Shown here: one piece after another, positions 10,577 to 20,125 of the stretch | Layout of the letters: each line of letters begins with the position of its first letter | How positions within the stretch are numbered: the first letter of the stretch is position 1 | Source: Arenicola marina | Taxonomy: Eukaryota > Annelida > Polychaeta > Arenicolidae | DNA length: 64,000 nucleotides | Direction: 5' to 3' | Assembly (NCBI GenBank): GCA_964019135.1 | Contig: OZ025248.1 | Coordinates: 30,001,670 to 30,065,669 of the forward strand | The notes under the pieces: generated by a model | Databases searched by the model: none | What the model was told of the DNA's origin: nothing | The model's input: only the letters and a program-made list of their open reading frames with translations | Made by a program: the position numbers and the translations under genes

Positions 10577-13500
10577 ATGTGCGAGATACCCGATGTAATG
10601 TGTCCGACCCAATGTGAGAAGCTGCTGGAACACGTGTCCTCTGTAAAAACGCGATTATGTTCGGGCGATATTGCCATGAATCCTGGTCCCTCCCCAGGTC
10701 GGGGTCCCAGAGTCCAGTCTGTCAGAGCTGTTTCTGTGTGTCATGCGAACGTGAACGGCTTGCACGACGATGAAATGAACTATATTACTGCGAACTTTGT
10801 TGGTAGCCACGATATTATTTGCATAACTGAAACGCACTTAAATCCGGCTTCTATTGTCGATTTTAGTCTTTCAGGTTACCAACAGCCCTTTCGCCGAGAT
10901 CGAATAGCAGGGACCTGGGGCGGAGTTTTGGTATGGGTCTCTGATGGTATACTGGCCACACGTAGAACTGATCTTGAGGCAGGGGATATCGAGAGCATTT
11001 GGTTAGAATGTCTCATAGGCAATAACAAGTTCTTATTTTGTGGGATTTACAGACCACCAAGTTCTCCTGTCGGGTTTTGGGACACACTTCAAATCAACGT
11101 TGACAACGCCAAGAGCTATCTCGACTGTAACATTCTGTTGACAGGTGATCTTAATGCAGACGAAGTAACAAACCCAAGTCATCATTTGCATATGCTCACT
11201 TTGGCAAACAATAATCACATGAAGATCCATGTAGACAAGCCTACGCGCGTTACCGCTCGTTCAAAGTCCATTTTAGACCAGTTTTTAAGCACCCCTACTG
11301 ACCTGGTAAAGAATGTTGACATTCTCACACCAGTCACCACTAGTGACCACTCTGTGATTGTTTGTGAACTCAGTTTTAAATCGCATACGACTAAATGCTA
11401 CAAACGCAAGGTTTGGTATTATGACAAAGCCGACTTTGATCAGTTTCGTGAAGCTCTGTCACATACGGACTGGAGCGAATGCTTTCTGTCCGGGGACCCA
11501 GATACTATGTGTGAGGCGTGGACGTCGCGGTTTCTTAGCTTCTGTACAGATTTCATTCCAAACAAGGTAGTTACTATTCGTCCGAAGGATAAACCTTTTT
11601 TTAATAAGGAACTTAGATGTAAAAAGAGGGCTCTTGACAGGCTTCATGGTAAAGCACGGAAGTCCAGTAGAGACACGGACTGGGCCGAGTACAGAAGACA
11701 GCGTAACGAATATATCACAAACTTAAGGGAGGCAAAAGCTACCTACTTGTATGATTTAGAATGTGTATTGAACGAATCAAGCTCTGTGACGCCAAAGAAA
11801 TGGTGGCGCATCTCCAAACAAATGCTTGGCATAAATGATAGTTGCGGGTACCCAGTCTTACAGGCTGATGGTCGAGCTGAGTCCAATCCTCACACTAAAG
11901 CATCTATGTTTAATAACTACTTTTTATCCCATTCAACTCTCGATGTAAGTGAGCGCGTCAGCCTAGACACAGACGGTGATTGTATGCTCACGGGTTTAAA
12001 TAACATCTCTGTTACACAGGACGAAGTAGTCGATCTGCTTAAATGCATAGATATAAAGAAAGCCTGTGGTCCTGATGGGATTAGCCCTCGAATGTTACGC
12101 GAAGCCGGCTCTTGTATAAGCGAGCCGCTCATGATATTGTTTAATGAATGCCTGAAGGATTGCAAGATGCCTCGTCTGTGGAAGCAAGCAAGCGTTATCC
12201 CCATATTCAAAAAAGGTAGTAGAAGCCTAGTCGACAACTATAGGCCAGTCTCGCTACTAAGCTGTACCGGGAAGCTGTTCGAAAGGATTATATTTAAACA
12301 TACGTTTAACTATCTGCGTGACAATGAAATACTCTCTAGACTTCAGTCTGGGTTTATACCAGGCGACAGCACGGTTAACCAACTTGTCCATCTATATCAT
12401 ATATTTAGTGAGGCTTTAGACAAACGCAAGATTGTCCGTGTTGTGTTCTGCGATATATCAAAGGCATTTGATCGTGTTTGGCACGTTGGTCTTATCCACA
12501 AACTTAAGCGTATTGGGATTACTGGCAGATTTCTGGACTGGTTTAAAAACTACCTCGATGACAGGTATCAGAGTGTGGTGATTGATGGCGCAGCGTCTCC
12601 TCTGGGTCATATCCAAGCGGGGGTTCCACAGGGATCAGTCCTGGGTCCTCTTTTATTTTTAGTTTATATCAACGATATCGTCGACGGGTTACAGTCAAAA
12701 ATTAGACTCTTCGCTGACGACACAACTGTATATGTCATTGTAGACGATGATGATCAATTGGATGATGGAACTGATATGTTAAACTGTGATTTGCAAAAAA
12801 TGGAGTCCTGGGCCTCGCAGTGGTTTGTAACGTTTAGCGCACCTAAGACAAAGTCTATGACCATATCCAATAAACCCATAACTGATTTACCGCCATTGCA
12901 AATGGGAGGCGAAGTTTTACAAAATACTACCCAACATAAACATCTTGGCGTAACCTTGAACTCTAAACTCACATGGTCATCTCATATCAGTGAAATGTGT
13001 CTTAAGGCGAGTAGAAGGGTCGATTTGTTGTCCAGACTGCGTTACAAGTTAAACCGAGGTACGCTAGATTTAATGTATAAAACCTTCGTGCGTCCCACTA
13101 TGGAATATGCATGTGTCCTTTGGAATGGTTGCACACAGGCGGACGCTGACAGGCTAGAAGCCGTTCAGCTGAGAGCAGGCCGTCTTGTATCCGGGGCGAT
13201 TAAACACACTAGTCACTCGCTTATCTATCAAGAACTCGGTTGGGAAACATTGAGTGCTCGTCGTAAAAGATTTCAATTGTTACTGTTTCACAAGATGTTT
13301 TATGGGAACGCCCCAAGTTATTTATGCGATATTTTACCTCAAAATGTAACACAAAGAACACACTACGCGCTTCGTAATGCTCTGCCTTTGAACGTCACGA
13401 CCGTTAAGACGCGACTTTCTTCTTATTACAACTCGTTTCTACCAAGTGTGATAAGGCTCTGGAATGAACTACCTATCAATATAAGATTCATGTGCGACCA

Positions 13501-13693
13501 TAAAACTTTCAAACAGGCCTTAGTGAATAAGGATATTTGTCATAAGAGGGAGACCTCCAAGTTATTTAACTTTGGCCGGCGCGGCACGAACGTTGTACAC
13601 TCGCGACTGAGAATGAATTGTAGTAAGTTAAGGGCTCATCTTTTTGATATGTGTATAATTAATGATCAACAATGTATGTGGCGCACCTCGTGA
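10577..13693 (+). CDS. LINE ORF2: APE endonuclease and reverse transcriptase (C-terminus frameshifted)
   Basis: A 1,038-codon frame. Residues ~50-265 form an APE-like endonuclease, with visible active-site positions N58/N60 (ANVNGL), E85 (ITETHL), the Y158RPP block, D191/N193 (GDLNAD) and S256-D257-H258 (SDHSV). Residues ~490-770 are the reverse transcriptase: YRPVSLL, D626 (FCDISKAFD), AGVPQGSVLGP and FADD at 712-715. A thumb/connection region continues to the end. The protein nicks the target and primes reverse transcription of its own RNA. The frame stops early at 13691-13693 while the zinc-knuckle tail continues in another frame from about 13677. Near the N-terminus, residues 30-38 (GDIAMNPGP) resemble a 2A peptide. 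Confidence 0.95.
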   Translation: MCEIPDVMCPTQCEKLLEHVSSVKTRLCSGDIAMNPGPSPGRGPRVQSVRAVSVCHANVNGLHDDEMNYITANFVGSHDIICITETHLNPASIVDFSLSGYQQPFRRDRIAGTWGGVLVWVSDGILATRRTDLEAGDIESIWLECLIGNNKFLFCGIYRPPSSPVGFWDTLQINVDNAKSYLDCNILLTGDLNADEVTNPSHHLHMLTLANNNHMKIHVDKPTRVTARSKSILDQFLSTPTDLVKNVDILTPVTTSDHSVIVCELSFKSHTTKCYKRKVWYYDKADFDQFREALSHTDWSECFLSGDPDTMCEAWTSRFLSFCTDFIPNKVVTIRPKDKPFFNKELRCKKRALDRLHGKARKSSRDTDWAEYRRQRNEYITNLREAKATYLYDLECVLNESSSVTPKKWWRISKQMLGINDSCGYPVLQADGRAESNPHTKASMFNNYFLSHSTLDVSERVSLDTDGDCMLTGLNNISVTQDEVVDLLKCIDIKKACGPDGISPRMLREAGSCISEPLMILFNECLKDCKMPRLWKQASVIPIFKKGSRSLVDNYRPVSLLSCTGKLFERIIFKHTFNYLRDNEILSRLQSGFIPGDSTVNQLVHLYHIFSEALDKRKIVRVVFCDISKAFDRVWHVGLIHKLKRIGITGRFLDWFKNYLDDRYQSVVIDGAASPLGHIQAGVPQGSVLGPLLFLVYINDIVDGLQSKIRLFADDTTVYVIVDDDDQLDDGTDMLNCDLQKMESWASQWFVTFSAPKTKSMTISNKPITDLPPLQMGGEVLQNTTQHKHLGVTLNSKLTWSSHISEMCLKASRRVDLLSRLRYKLNRGTLDLMYKTFVRPTMEYACVLWNGCTQADADRLEAVQLRAGRLVSGAIKHTSHSLIYQELGWETLSARRKRFQLLLFHKMFYGNAPSYLCDILPQNVTQRTHYALRNALPLNVTTVKTRLSSYYNSFLPSVIRLWNELPINIRFMCDHKTFKQALVNKDICHKRETSKLFNFGRRGTNVVHSRLRMNCSKLRAHLFDMCIINDQQCMWRTS

Positions 13694-13892
13694 AGATACC
13701 ACTCACTACTTTTTAGAATGCCCGATGTATACTATCATACGCGACAGATTATTGCAAAATGTAATGAAAATTACAAGTTTTACACTCGGAACCATTTTAT
13801 TCGGGAATGCCAACTTAACTTTGCAAGAAAATTTAGAAATATTTAAAGCTGTACATGTGTATATTGAAAAGACAAGGCGTTTTAACACCTAG
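13674..13892 (+). pseudogene. ORF2 C-terminal zinc-knuckle segment in a shifted frame
   Basis: Beginning at about 13677 this frame reads CGAPREDTTHYFLECPMY and continues for some 50 residues to TAG at 13890-13892. Cys/His spacing of this sort, followed by ECP.Y and a basic RDRLL stretch, is the standard C-terminal end of LINE ORF2 proteins. It lies in a different frame from the main ORF2, so a 1-nt indel near 13676 separates them. Either the indel inactivates this copy's C-terminus or it is an assembly error. Confidence 0.88.
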
Positions 13893-14141
13893 TTTCGCTT
13901 GTTGGAACGCGTATATTTACGAACTCTCTTTCCTTTTGCCATACTACGACGCACAGAGAGAGCCAACAAATTCCATCGCAGTGTGTCATTTAGTGAACTA
14001 ATTCTACAAGTTTATTAAGTTGTTTGCCTGTAATATATGTTTCTTATTTTTCAAGTAATATATGTTTCTTATTTTTCAAGCAAGAGGAATTTGTATAGGC
14101 TTTGCCTGCTTTCCAATTGCCAAATAAAAATATGTTTAAAC
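13893..14141 (+). other. LINE 3' UTR with a 25-bp tandem duplication
   Basis: A 25-bp segment beginning TAATATATGTTTCTTATTTT is perfectly repeated at 14031-14055 and 14056-14080. AATAAA lies at 14123-14128, about 13 nt before the element end. No simple-repeat tail is visible, unlike the other two LINE types in the window. Confidence 0.75.
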
Positions 14142-14155
14142 CAATACCTAACTGG
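14142..14155. repeat. Target-site duplication, right copy (LINE-1 of window)
   Basis: Second copy of CAATACCTAACTGG, identical to 8664-8677. Confidence 0.9.
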
Positions 14156-14488
14156 ATTTGCACGTCGAGTAGATATTCAGACGTCAGTAGGTATGATTTG
14201 AATCCAGCAAATGTAATGCGTATGGTTCAAATGGGCTATAAATAAGCCCCGGCGTTTAGACACTGCCAAGCCCAACTCATTGCAAGCAGGGTTAATTTTA
14301 AATTTTATTTTCATTTTGGGTCGATGCATTACGCATTGCCTGTGTTTGCCGATTGCGAAATGTGCTAGTGCTTTATATTCAATGGAAATGTTAAAATACG
14401 TTAAAACAAATGCATAGCGCTTGTTGCCTGTGCCGATGTGGAGTTGAAATTGAGACATTACATCCCTCCGTATGTTGTAATTTATCTG
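14156..14488. other. Unique flank between LINE and 19-bp repeats
   Basis: Ordinary-complexity, AT-rich DNA. A 105-codon minus-strand ORF at 14177-14494 shows no recognised domain. No RNA gene seen. Confidence 0.45.
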
Positions 14489-14850
14489 TATCATATGTAA
14501 AATGACGCATTTTATTCAAAATGACACATTTTACATAAAAAGGCACATTAAATTTTACCTAAAATGTTACATTAAATTTTTAACTAAAATGACACATTTT
14601 ACCTAAAATGACACATTTTACTTAAAATGACAAATTTTACCTAAAATGTCACATTAAATTTATAACTAAAATGACACATTTTGCCTAAAATGACACATTT
14701 TACCTAAAATGACAAATTTTACTTAAAATGACACATTTTACTTAAAATGACACATTTTACTCAAAATGACACATTTTACGTAAAATGACAAATCTTACCT
14801 AAAATGACACACTTTACCTAAAATGACACATTTCATCTAAAGTTACTGTA
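14489..14850. repeat. AT-rich minisatellite, ~19-bp unit
   Basis: About 18 imperfect copies of AAAATGACACATTTTACCT, some expanded by ACATTAAATTTTTAACTA. Each unit contains a near-palindrome (AAAATGACACATTTT), so the array can form many small hairpins. Confidence 0.93.
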
Positions 14851-14889
14851 GCAGATTTTATATAAAATAACAACACATAGTTATAGTTC

Positions 14890-14902
14890 AATGGAACGTC
14901 AT
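14890..14902. repeat. Target-site duplication, left copy (twin-primed LINE)
   Basis: AATGGAACGTCAT here is repeated exactly at 15984-15996, bracketing the inverted LINE. Confidence 0.88.
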
Positions 14903-15190
14903 AATAATAATAATAATAATAATGTTTATTTCAAACTGTAGGCACCAGGCTCATGGTACAAAAATAGAAACATTTAATTTCCGACAAAGCACAACATTTT
15001 TACAATAGAAAACCCAAAAGCCATTAAGTGAAATCTCAAGGTAAATATGCTTCTTCATACAGTTGAATTGCACGTTTAAGAAATAGGGCTAGGTTATGAA
15101 GTCTTCCTTTATTCTTTGAAGACATTAAATTACAAAAATCTACAAGGTTGCAATATTGGAGGTCTTTTCTAGATATATACCCCAAAAAAA
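14903..15190 (-). pseudogene. LINE ORF2 C-terminal end plus 3' UTR and (ATT)n tail, minus strand
   Basis: The reverse complement from ~15185 reads GYISRKDLQYCNLVDFCNL, then a MSSKNKGRLHNL block and a basic, hydrophobic tail ending at TGA near 15047. This resembles the last residues of LINE ORF2 proteins downstream of the zinc knuckle. It is followed by a 3' UTR with AATAAA (as TTTATT near 14926) and a run of ATT triplets. The exact inversion junction is uncertain by about 10 bp. Confidence 0.85.
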
Positions 15191-15983
15191 GTGAAGCCCA
15201 AAAGACCCTCGCCGCACAATCAGGTAAAGCGATAAGGCTTATAAAACAGATTATTAAGAGTTGTGGAGGTTTAGATGTTAAGCAGTGTTTTGAACTTTTT
15301 GATAAGATGATTACGCCAATATTAACTTATGGAGCAGAAATCTGGGGATACGATGTTAGAGATTGTATTGAAAGAGTTCATACTAAATATTGTAAATATG
15401 TTCCAGGTGTACCATGGGGTACGGGTAATGCTGCTGTTTATGGAGAATGTGGGAGACTTCCTCTAAGAATAAGATGTACCGTCAGTTGTATCAAGTACTG
15501 GGTTAAACTTCTGACAATGCCTGATGATAGATTAACGAAGAACGCTTACAACAAGCTCTACAATCTAACAGAAGCGGGAAGGACTACATGGGCGTCTAAA
15601 ATAAAACAATTACTTTTGATGTATGGCTTTGGTGATGTCTGGTTGGCTCAACAATTGGGTAGCCCAGAGTTATTTATCTCTCTATTTAGCCAAAGATTTA
15701 TTGACTGTGCAGGAATGGTGTAGTAATGTTAGTAATACAGATAGACTAGGAATTTATAAAGAATATAAAAGGTCTCGCATGTGTGAAGATTATTTAATAT
15801 TACTCTCTACTTTTAGACTTCGCCAGGCCCTGTCAAAATTTCGATGTGGAATGTATTTGTTAAGAAAGCATGAGGCAAATGGTGTCACATGTAAATACTG
15901 CCTGGAAGAAAATGGTCTACAGTTAATAAGCTAGACGAGTTTCATATTGTGGTCAAATGTCTAGTTTACTTACCGTTAAGTAT
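15191..15983 (+). pseudogene. LINE ORF2 fragment (post-RT region and zinc knuckle), inverted segment
   Basis: The plus-strand frame from ~15190 reads EAQKTLAAQSGKAIR, then a LFDKMITPILTYGAEIWGYD block typical of LINE RT C-terminal regions. It shifts frame near 15710 and continues to a CKYC knuckle at ~15893. A further shift near 15925 is followed by DEFHIVVKC, the His/Cys half of the knuckle. RT catalytic motifs are absent because the insertion is 5' truncated. At least two frameshifts show it is dead. Confidence 0.88.
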
Positions 15984-15996
15984 AATGGAACGTCAT
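15984..15996. repeat. Target-site duplication, right copy (twin-primed LINE)
   Basis: Exact second copy of AATGGAACGTCAT. Confidence 0.88.
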
Positions 15997-16199
15997 CGCC
16001 CTTTATCGAATGCCAAACGCCCTACGAGCATGCAACATTCTAACTCCGGGGTTTGCGACCGACGCGTTAGTGTGGCTTATAGCTCTTTCGGGAGCGGTAT
16101 AATAAGGAAATAGTAGCATTAGGAGATGAAGATTCCTTTTTTGATTCCCTCTCTGTCAAACACAATTTGCGCCAAAGCGATACCCGCGACGTCACGGTC

Positions 16200-19100
16200 T
16201 CCGTACGGTGACCTGGCTTCCCGGGCCTGGTCCATGGCGTGACTGGGGTAATGCCTCACAGTGACCTGGTCCCCCGGGCCTGGCCCATGGCGTGACTCGG
16301 GTAGTGCCTCGCAGTGACATGGTCCCCCGGGCCTGACCCATGGCGTGACTGGGGTAGTGCTTCACAGTGACATGGTCCCCCGGGCCTGACCCATGGCGTG
16401 ACTGGGGTAGTGCCTCACAGTGACATAGTCCCCCGGGCCTGACCCATGGCCTGACTGGGGTAATGCCCCACAGTGACTTGGTCCCCCGGGCCTGACCCAT
16501 GGCCTGACTGGGGTAATGCCCCACAGTGACTTGGTCCCCCGGGCCTGGCCCATGGCCTGACTGGGGTAGTGCCCCACAGTGACCTGGTCCCCCGGGCCTG
16601 GCCCATGGCGTGACTGGGGTAGGGTCCCACAGTGTCCTGGTCCCCCGGGCCTGACCCATGGCGTGACTGGGGTAGTGTCTCACAGTGACCTGGTCCCCCG
16701 GGCCTGGCCCATGGCCTGACTGGGGTAGTGCCCCACAGTGACCTGGTCCCCCGGGCCTGGCCCATGGCCTGACTGGGGTAGTGCCCCACAGTGACCTGGT
16801 CCCCCGGGCCTGACCCATGGCGTGACTGGGGTAGTGCCTCTCAGTGACATGGTCCCCCGGGCCTGGTCCATGGCGTTACTCGGGTAGTGCCTCACAGTGA
16901 CATGGTCCCCCGGGCCTGGTCCATGGCGTAACTGGGGTAGTGTCTCACAGTGACATGGTCCCCCGGGCCTGGCCCATGGCGTGACTGGGGTAGTGTCTCA
17001 CAGTGACATAGTCCCCCGGGCCTGACCCATGGCGTGACTGGGGTAGTGCCTCTCAGTGACATGGTCCCCCGGGCCTGACCCATGGGGTGACTGGGGTAGT
17101 GCCTCACAGTGACATGGTCCCCCGGGCCTGGTCCATGGCGTTACTCGGGTAGTGCCTCACGGTGACATGGTCCCCCGGGCCTGGTCCATGGCGTGACTGG
17201 GGTAGTGCCTCACAGTGACATGGTCCCCCGGGCCTGGTCCATGGCGTGACTGGAGTAGTGCCTCACAGTGACATGGTCCCCCGGGCCTGGTCCATGGCGT
17301 AACTGGGGTAGTGTCTCACAGTGACATGGTCTCCCGGGCCTGGTCCATGGCATAACTGGGGTAGTGTCTCACAGTGACATGGTCCCCCGAGCCTGGCCCA
17401 TGGCGTTACTGGGGTAGTGTCTCACAGTGACATGGTCCCCCGGGCCTGACCCATGGCGTGACTGGGGTAGTGCCTCTCAGTGACATGGTCCCCCGGGCCT
17501 GACCCATGGCGTGACTGGGGTAGTGTCTCACAGTGACATGGTCCCCCGGGCCTGGTCCATGGCGTAACTGGGGTAGTGTCTCACAGTGATATGGTCTCCG
17601 GGGCCTGGCCCATGGCGTGACTGGGGTAGTGTCTCACAGTGACATGGTCCCCCGGGCCTGGTCCATGGCGTTACTCGGGTAGTGCCTCACAGTGACATGG
17701 TCCCCCGGGCCTGGTCCATGGCGTAACTGGGGTAGTGCCTCACAGTGACATGGTCCCCCGGGCCTGGCCCATGGCGTTACTCGGGTAGTGCCTCACAGTG
17801 ACATGGTCCCCCGGGCCTGTTCCATGGCATGACTGGGGTAGTGCCTCACAGTGACATGGTCCCCCGGGCCTGGTCCATGGCGTAACTGGGGTAGTGTCTC
17901 ACAGTGACATGGTCCCCCGGGCCTGGTCCATGGCGTAACTGGGGTAGTGTCTCACAGTGATATGGTCTCCGGGGCCTGGCCCATGGCGTGACTGGGATAG
18001 TGTCTCACAGTGACATGGTCCCCCGGGCCTGGTCCATGGGGTTACTCGGGTAGTGCCTCACAGTGACATGGTCCCCCGGGCCTGGTCCATGGCGTAACTG
18101 GTGTAGTGTCTCACAGTGACATGGTCTCCCGGGCCTGGTCCATGGCGCAACTGGGGTAGTGTCTCACAGTGACATGGTCCCCCGGGCCTGACCCATGGCG
18201 TGACTGGGGTAGTGCCTCTCAGTGACATGGTCCCTCGGGCCTGACCCATGGCGTGACTGGGGTAGGGCCTCACAGTGACATGGTCCCCCGGGCCTGGTCC
18301 ATGGCGTAACTGGGGTAGTGTCTCACAGTGATATGGTCTCCCGGGCCTGGCCCATGGCGTGACTGGGGTAGTGTCTCACAGTGACATGGTCCCCCGGGCC
18401 TGGTCCATGGCGTGACTGGGGTAGTGCCTCACAGTGACATGGTCCCCCGGGCCTGGTCCATGGCGTAACTGGGGTAGTGTCTCACAGTGATATGGTCTCC
18501 CGGGCCTGGCCCATGGCGTGACTGGGGTAGTGTCTCACAGTGATATGGTCTGCCGGGCCTGGCCCATGGCGTGACTGGGATAGTGTCTCACAGTGACATG
18601 GTCCCCCGGGCCTGGCCCATGGCGTGACTGGGGTAGGGTCCCACAGTGTCCTGGTCCCCCGGGCCTGGCCCATGGCGTGACTGGGGTAGTGTCTCACAGT
18701 GACATAGTCCCCCGGGCCTGGTCCATGGCGTAACTGGGGTAGTGTCTCACAGTGACATGGTCCCCCGGGCCTGCCCTATGGCGTTACTCGGGTTGTGTCT
18801 CACAGTGACCTAGTCCCCCGGGCCTCGCCCATGGCCTGACTGGGGTAGTGCCCCACAGTGACCTGGTCCCCCGGGCCTGACCCATGGCGTGACTGGGGTA
18901 GTGCCTCTCAGTGACATGGTCCCCCGGGCCTGGTCCATGGCGTGAATGGGGTAGTTCCTCTCAGTGACATGGTGCCCCGGGCCTGTTCCATGGCGTGAAT
19001 GGGCTAGTGTCCCACACTGACCTGGTCCCCCGGGCCTGGCCCATGGCCTGACTGGGGTAGGGTCCCACAGTGACCTGGTCCCCCGGGCCTGGCCCATGGC

Positions 19101-19816
19101 GTGACTGGGGTAGTGTCTCACAGTGACATAGTCCCCCGGGCCTGGTCCATGGCGTAACTGGGGTAGTGTCTCACAGTGACATGGTCCCCCGGGCCTGACC
19201 CATGGCGTTACTCGGGTTGTGTCTAACAGTGACCTAGTCCCCCGGGCCTGGCCCATGGCCTGACTGGGGTAGTGCCCCACAGTGACCTGGTCCCCCGGGC
19301 CTGACCCATGGCGTGACTGGGGTAGTGCCTCTCAGTGACATGGTCCCCCGGGCCTGGTCCATGGCGTAACTGGGGTAGTGTCTCACAGTGACATGGTCCC
19401 CCGGGCCTGACCCATGGCGTTACTCGAGTAGTGTCTCACAGTGACCTGGTCCCCCGGGCCTGGCCCATGGCCTGACTGGGATAGTGTCTCACAGTGACAT
19501 GGTCCCCCGGGCCTTGTCCATGGCGTAACTGGGGTAGTGTCTCACAGTGACATGGTCCCCCGGGCCTGGCCCATGGCGTGAATGGGGTAGTGCCTCTCAG
19601 TGACATGGTCCCCCGGGCCTGGCCCATGGCGTGAATGGGGTAGTTCCTCTCAGTGACATGGTCCCCCGGGCCTGCTCCATGGCGTGAATGGGCTAGTGTC
19701 CCACACTGACCTGGTCCCCCGGGCCTGGCCCATGGCCTGACTGGGGTAGGGTCCCACAGTGACCTGGTCCCCCGGGCCTGACCCATGGCCTGACTGGGGT
19801 AGTGCCCCACAGTGTG
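16200..19816. repeat. GC-rich minisatellite, 53-bp unit, ~68 copies
   Basis: Each 53-bp unit carries GTCCCCCGGGCCTG, CCATGG and a CTGGGGTAGTG...CACAGTGAC segment. Units vary at few positions (GTGACT/GTTACT/GTAACT; GCCTCACAG/GTCTCACAG/GCCCCACAG). A rare variant unit (GGGCTAGTGTCCCACACTGA) recurs at 19001 and 19690, an offset of 689 bp or 13 units, so blocks of units were copied together. Minus-strand ORFs of up to 223 codons with Gly/Pro/His repeats arise because one strand of the unit lacks stops in all phases; I do not call them genes. Confidence 0.97.
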
Positions 19817-20125
19817 CTCCACATCCGACTCGCGGAGACAAAATAATCGCATTAAACAGTCATAATTACATGATTCATCGCCTCTGTAGCCAAGGGAACG
19901 GACACGTGTGTCTTCAAACCGCGGCATTGGCGTTTGGCCCGTTGTATCTATCATCGCCTTCCATCTAACCTGAAGAAGATCAAGGTCGTTGAAAATTACA
20001 CCAGTTTTTTTCGCGGCTGCGTGAGGCCACATTGATGACGTCATAGTTGATTGTTTTTCTCCAGATGGCCTACTAGGATGATGATATGTATAGCCTAGAG
20101 CAGGCACTATGGCAAAAGTGTGAGA
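19817..20125. other. Short unique spacer between minisatellites
   Basis: About 310 bp of ordinary complexity separating the 53-bp and 83-bp arrays. No gene recognised. The minus ORF crossing it starts here and runs into the 53-bp array. Confidence 0.5.

Larger units (their letters stand above)
8678..14141 (+). mobile_element. Near-intact, full-length non-LTR retrotransposon (LINE, APE-type)
   Basis: A 5,464-bp element inside a perfect 14-bp target-site duplication. In order: a short 5' leader with a YY1/TISU-like motif, ORF1 (nucleic-acid-binding protein), a 555-bp inter-ORF region, ORF2 (APE-like endonuclease, RT, C-terminal zinc knuckle) and a 3' UTR with AATAAA at 14123. It ends without a clear poly(A) or microsatellite tail. 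Two-ORF layout, an L1-like ORF1 and a CR1/Jockey-group-style RT with FADD suggest a CR1/L2/Crack-type LINE; this clade call is inference. The perfect duplication and nearly open ORFs suggest recent insertion. One 1-nt frameshift breaks the ORF2 C-terminus. Confidence 0.93.
14903..15983. mobile_element. 5'-inverted (twin-primed), 5'-truncated LINE insertion
   Basis: A 1,081-bp insertion inside a perfect 13-bp target-site duplication. The left part is the element 3' end on the minus strand: read in reverse it gives the ORF2 C-terminus, a stop, a 3' UTR and an (ATT)n tail touching the left duplication. The right part, from about 15190, is the immediately upstream ORF2 sequence on the plus strand, ending inside the zinc knuckle at the right duplication. 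This arrangement is what twin priming produces. The RT C-terminal style and the ATT tail differ from the full-length LINE, so it is a different family. Confidence 0.9.

Noticed and set aside
16192..20107. Minus-strand Gly/Pro/His-rich ORFs over the 53-bp array
   Set aside because: The 53-bp unit has no stop in the minus frames, so long ORFs are automatic. Start points are repeated ATGs inside CCATGG.
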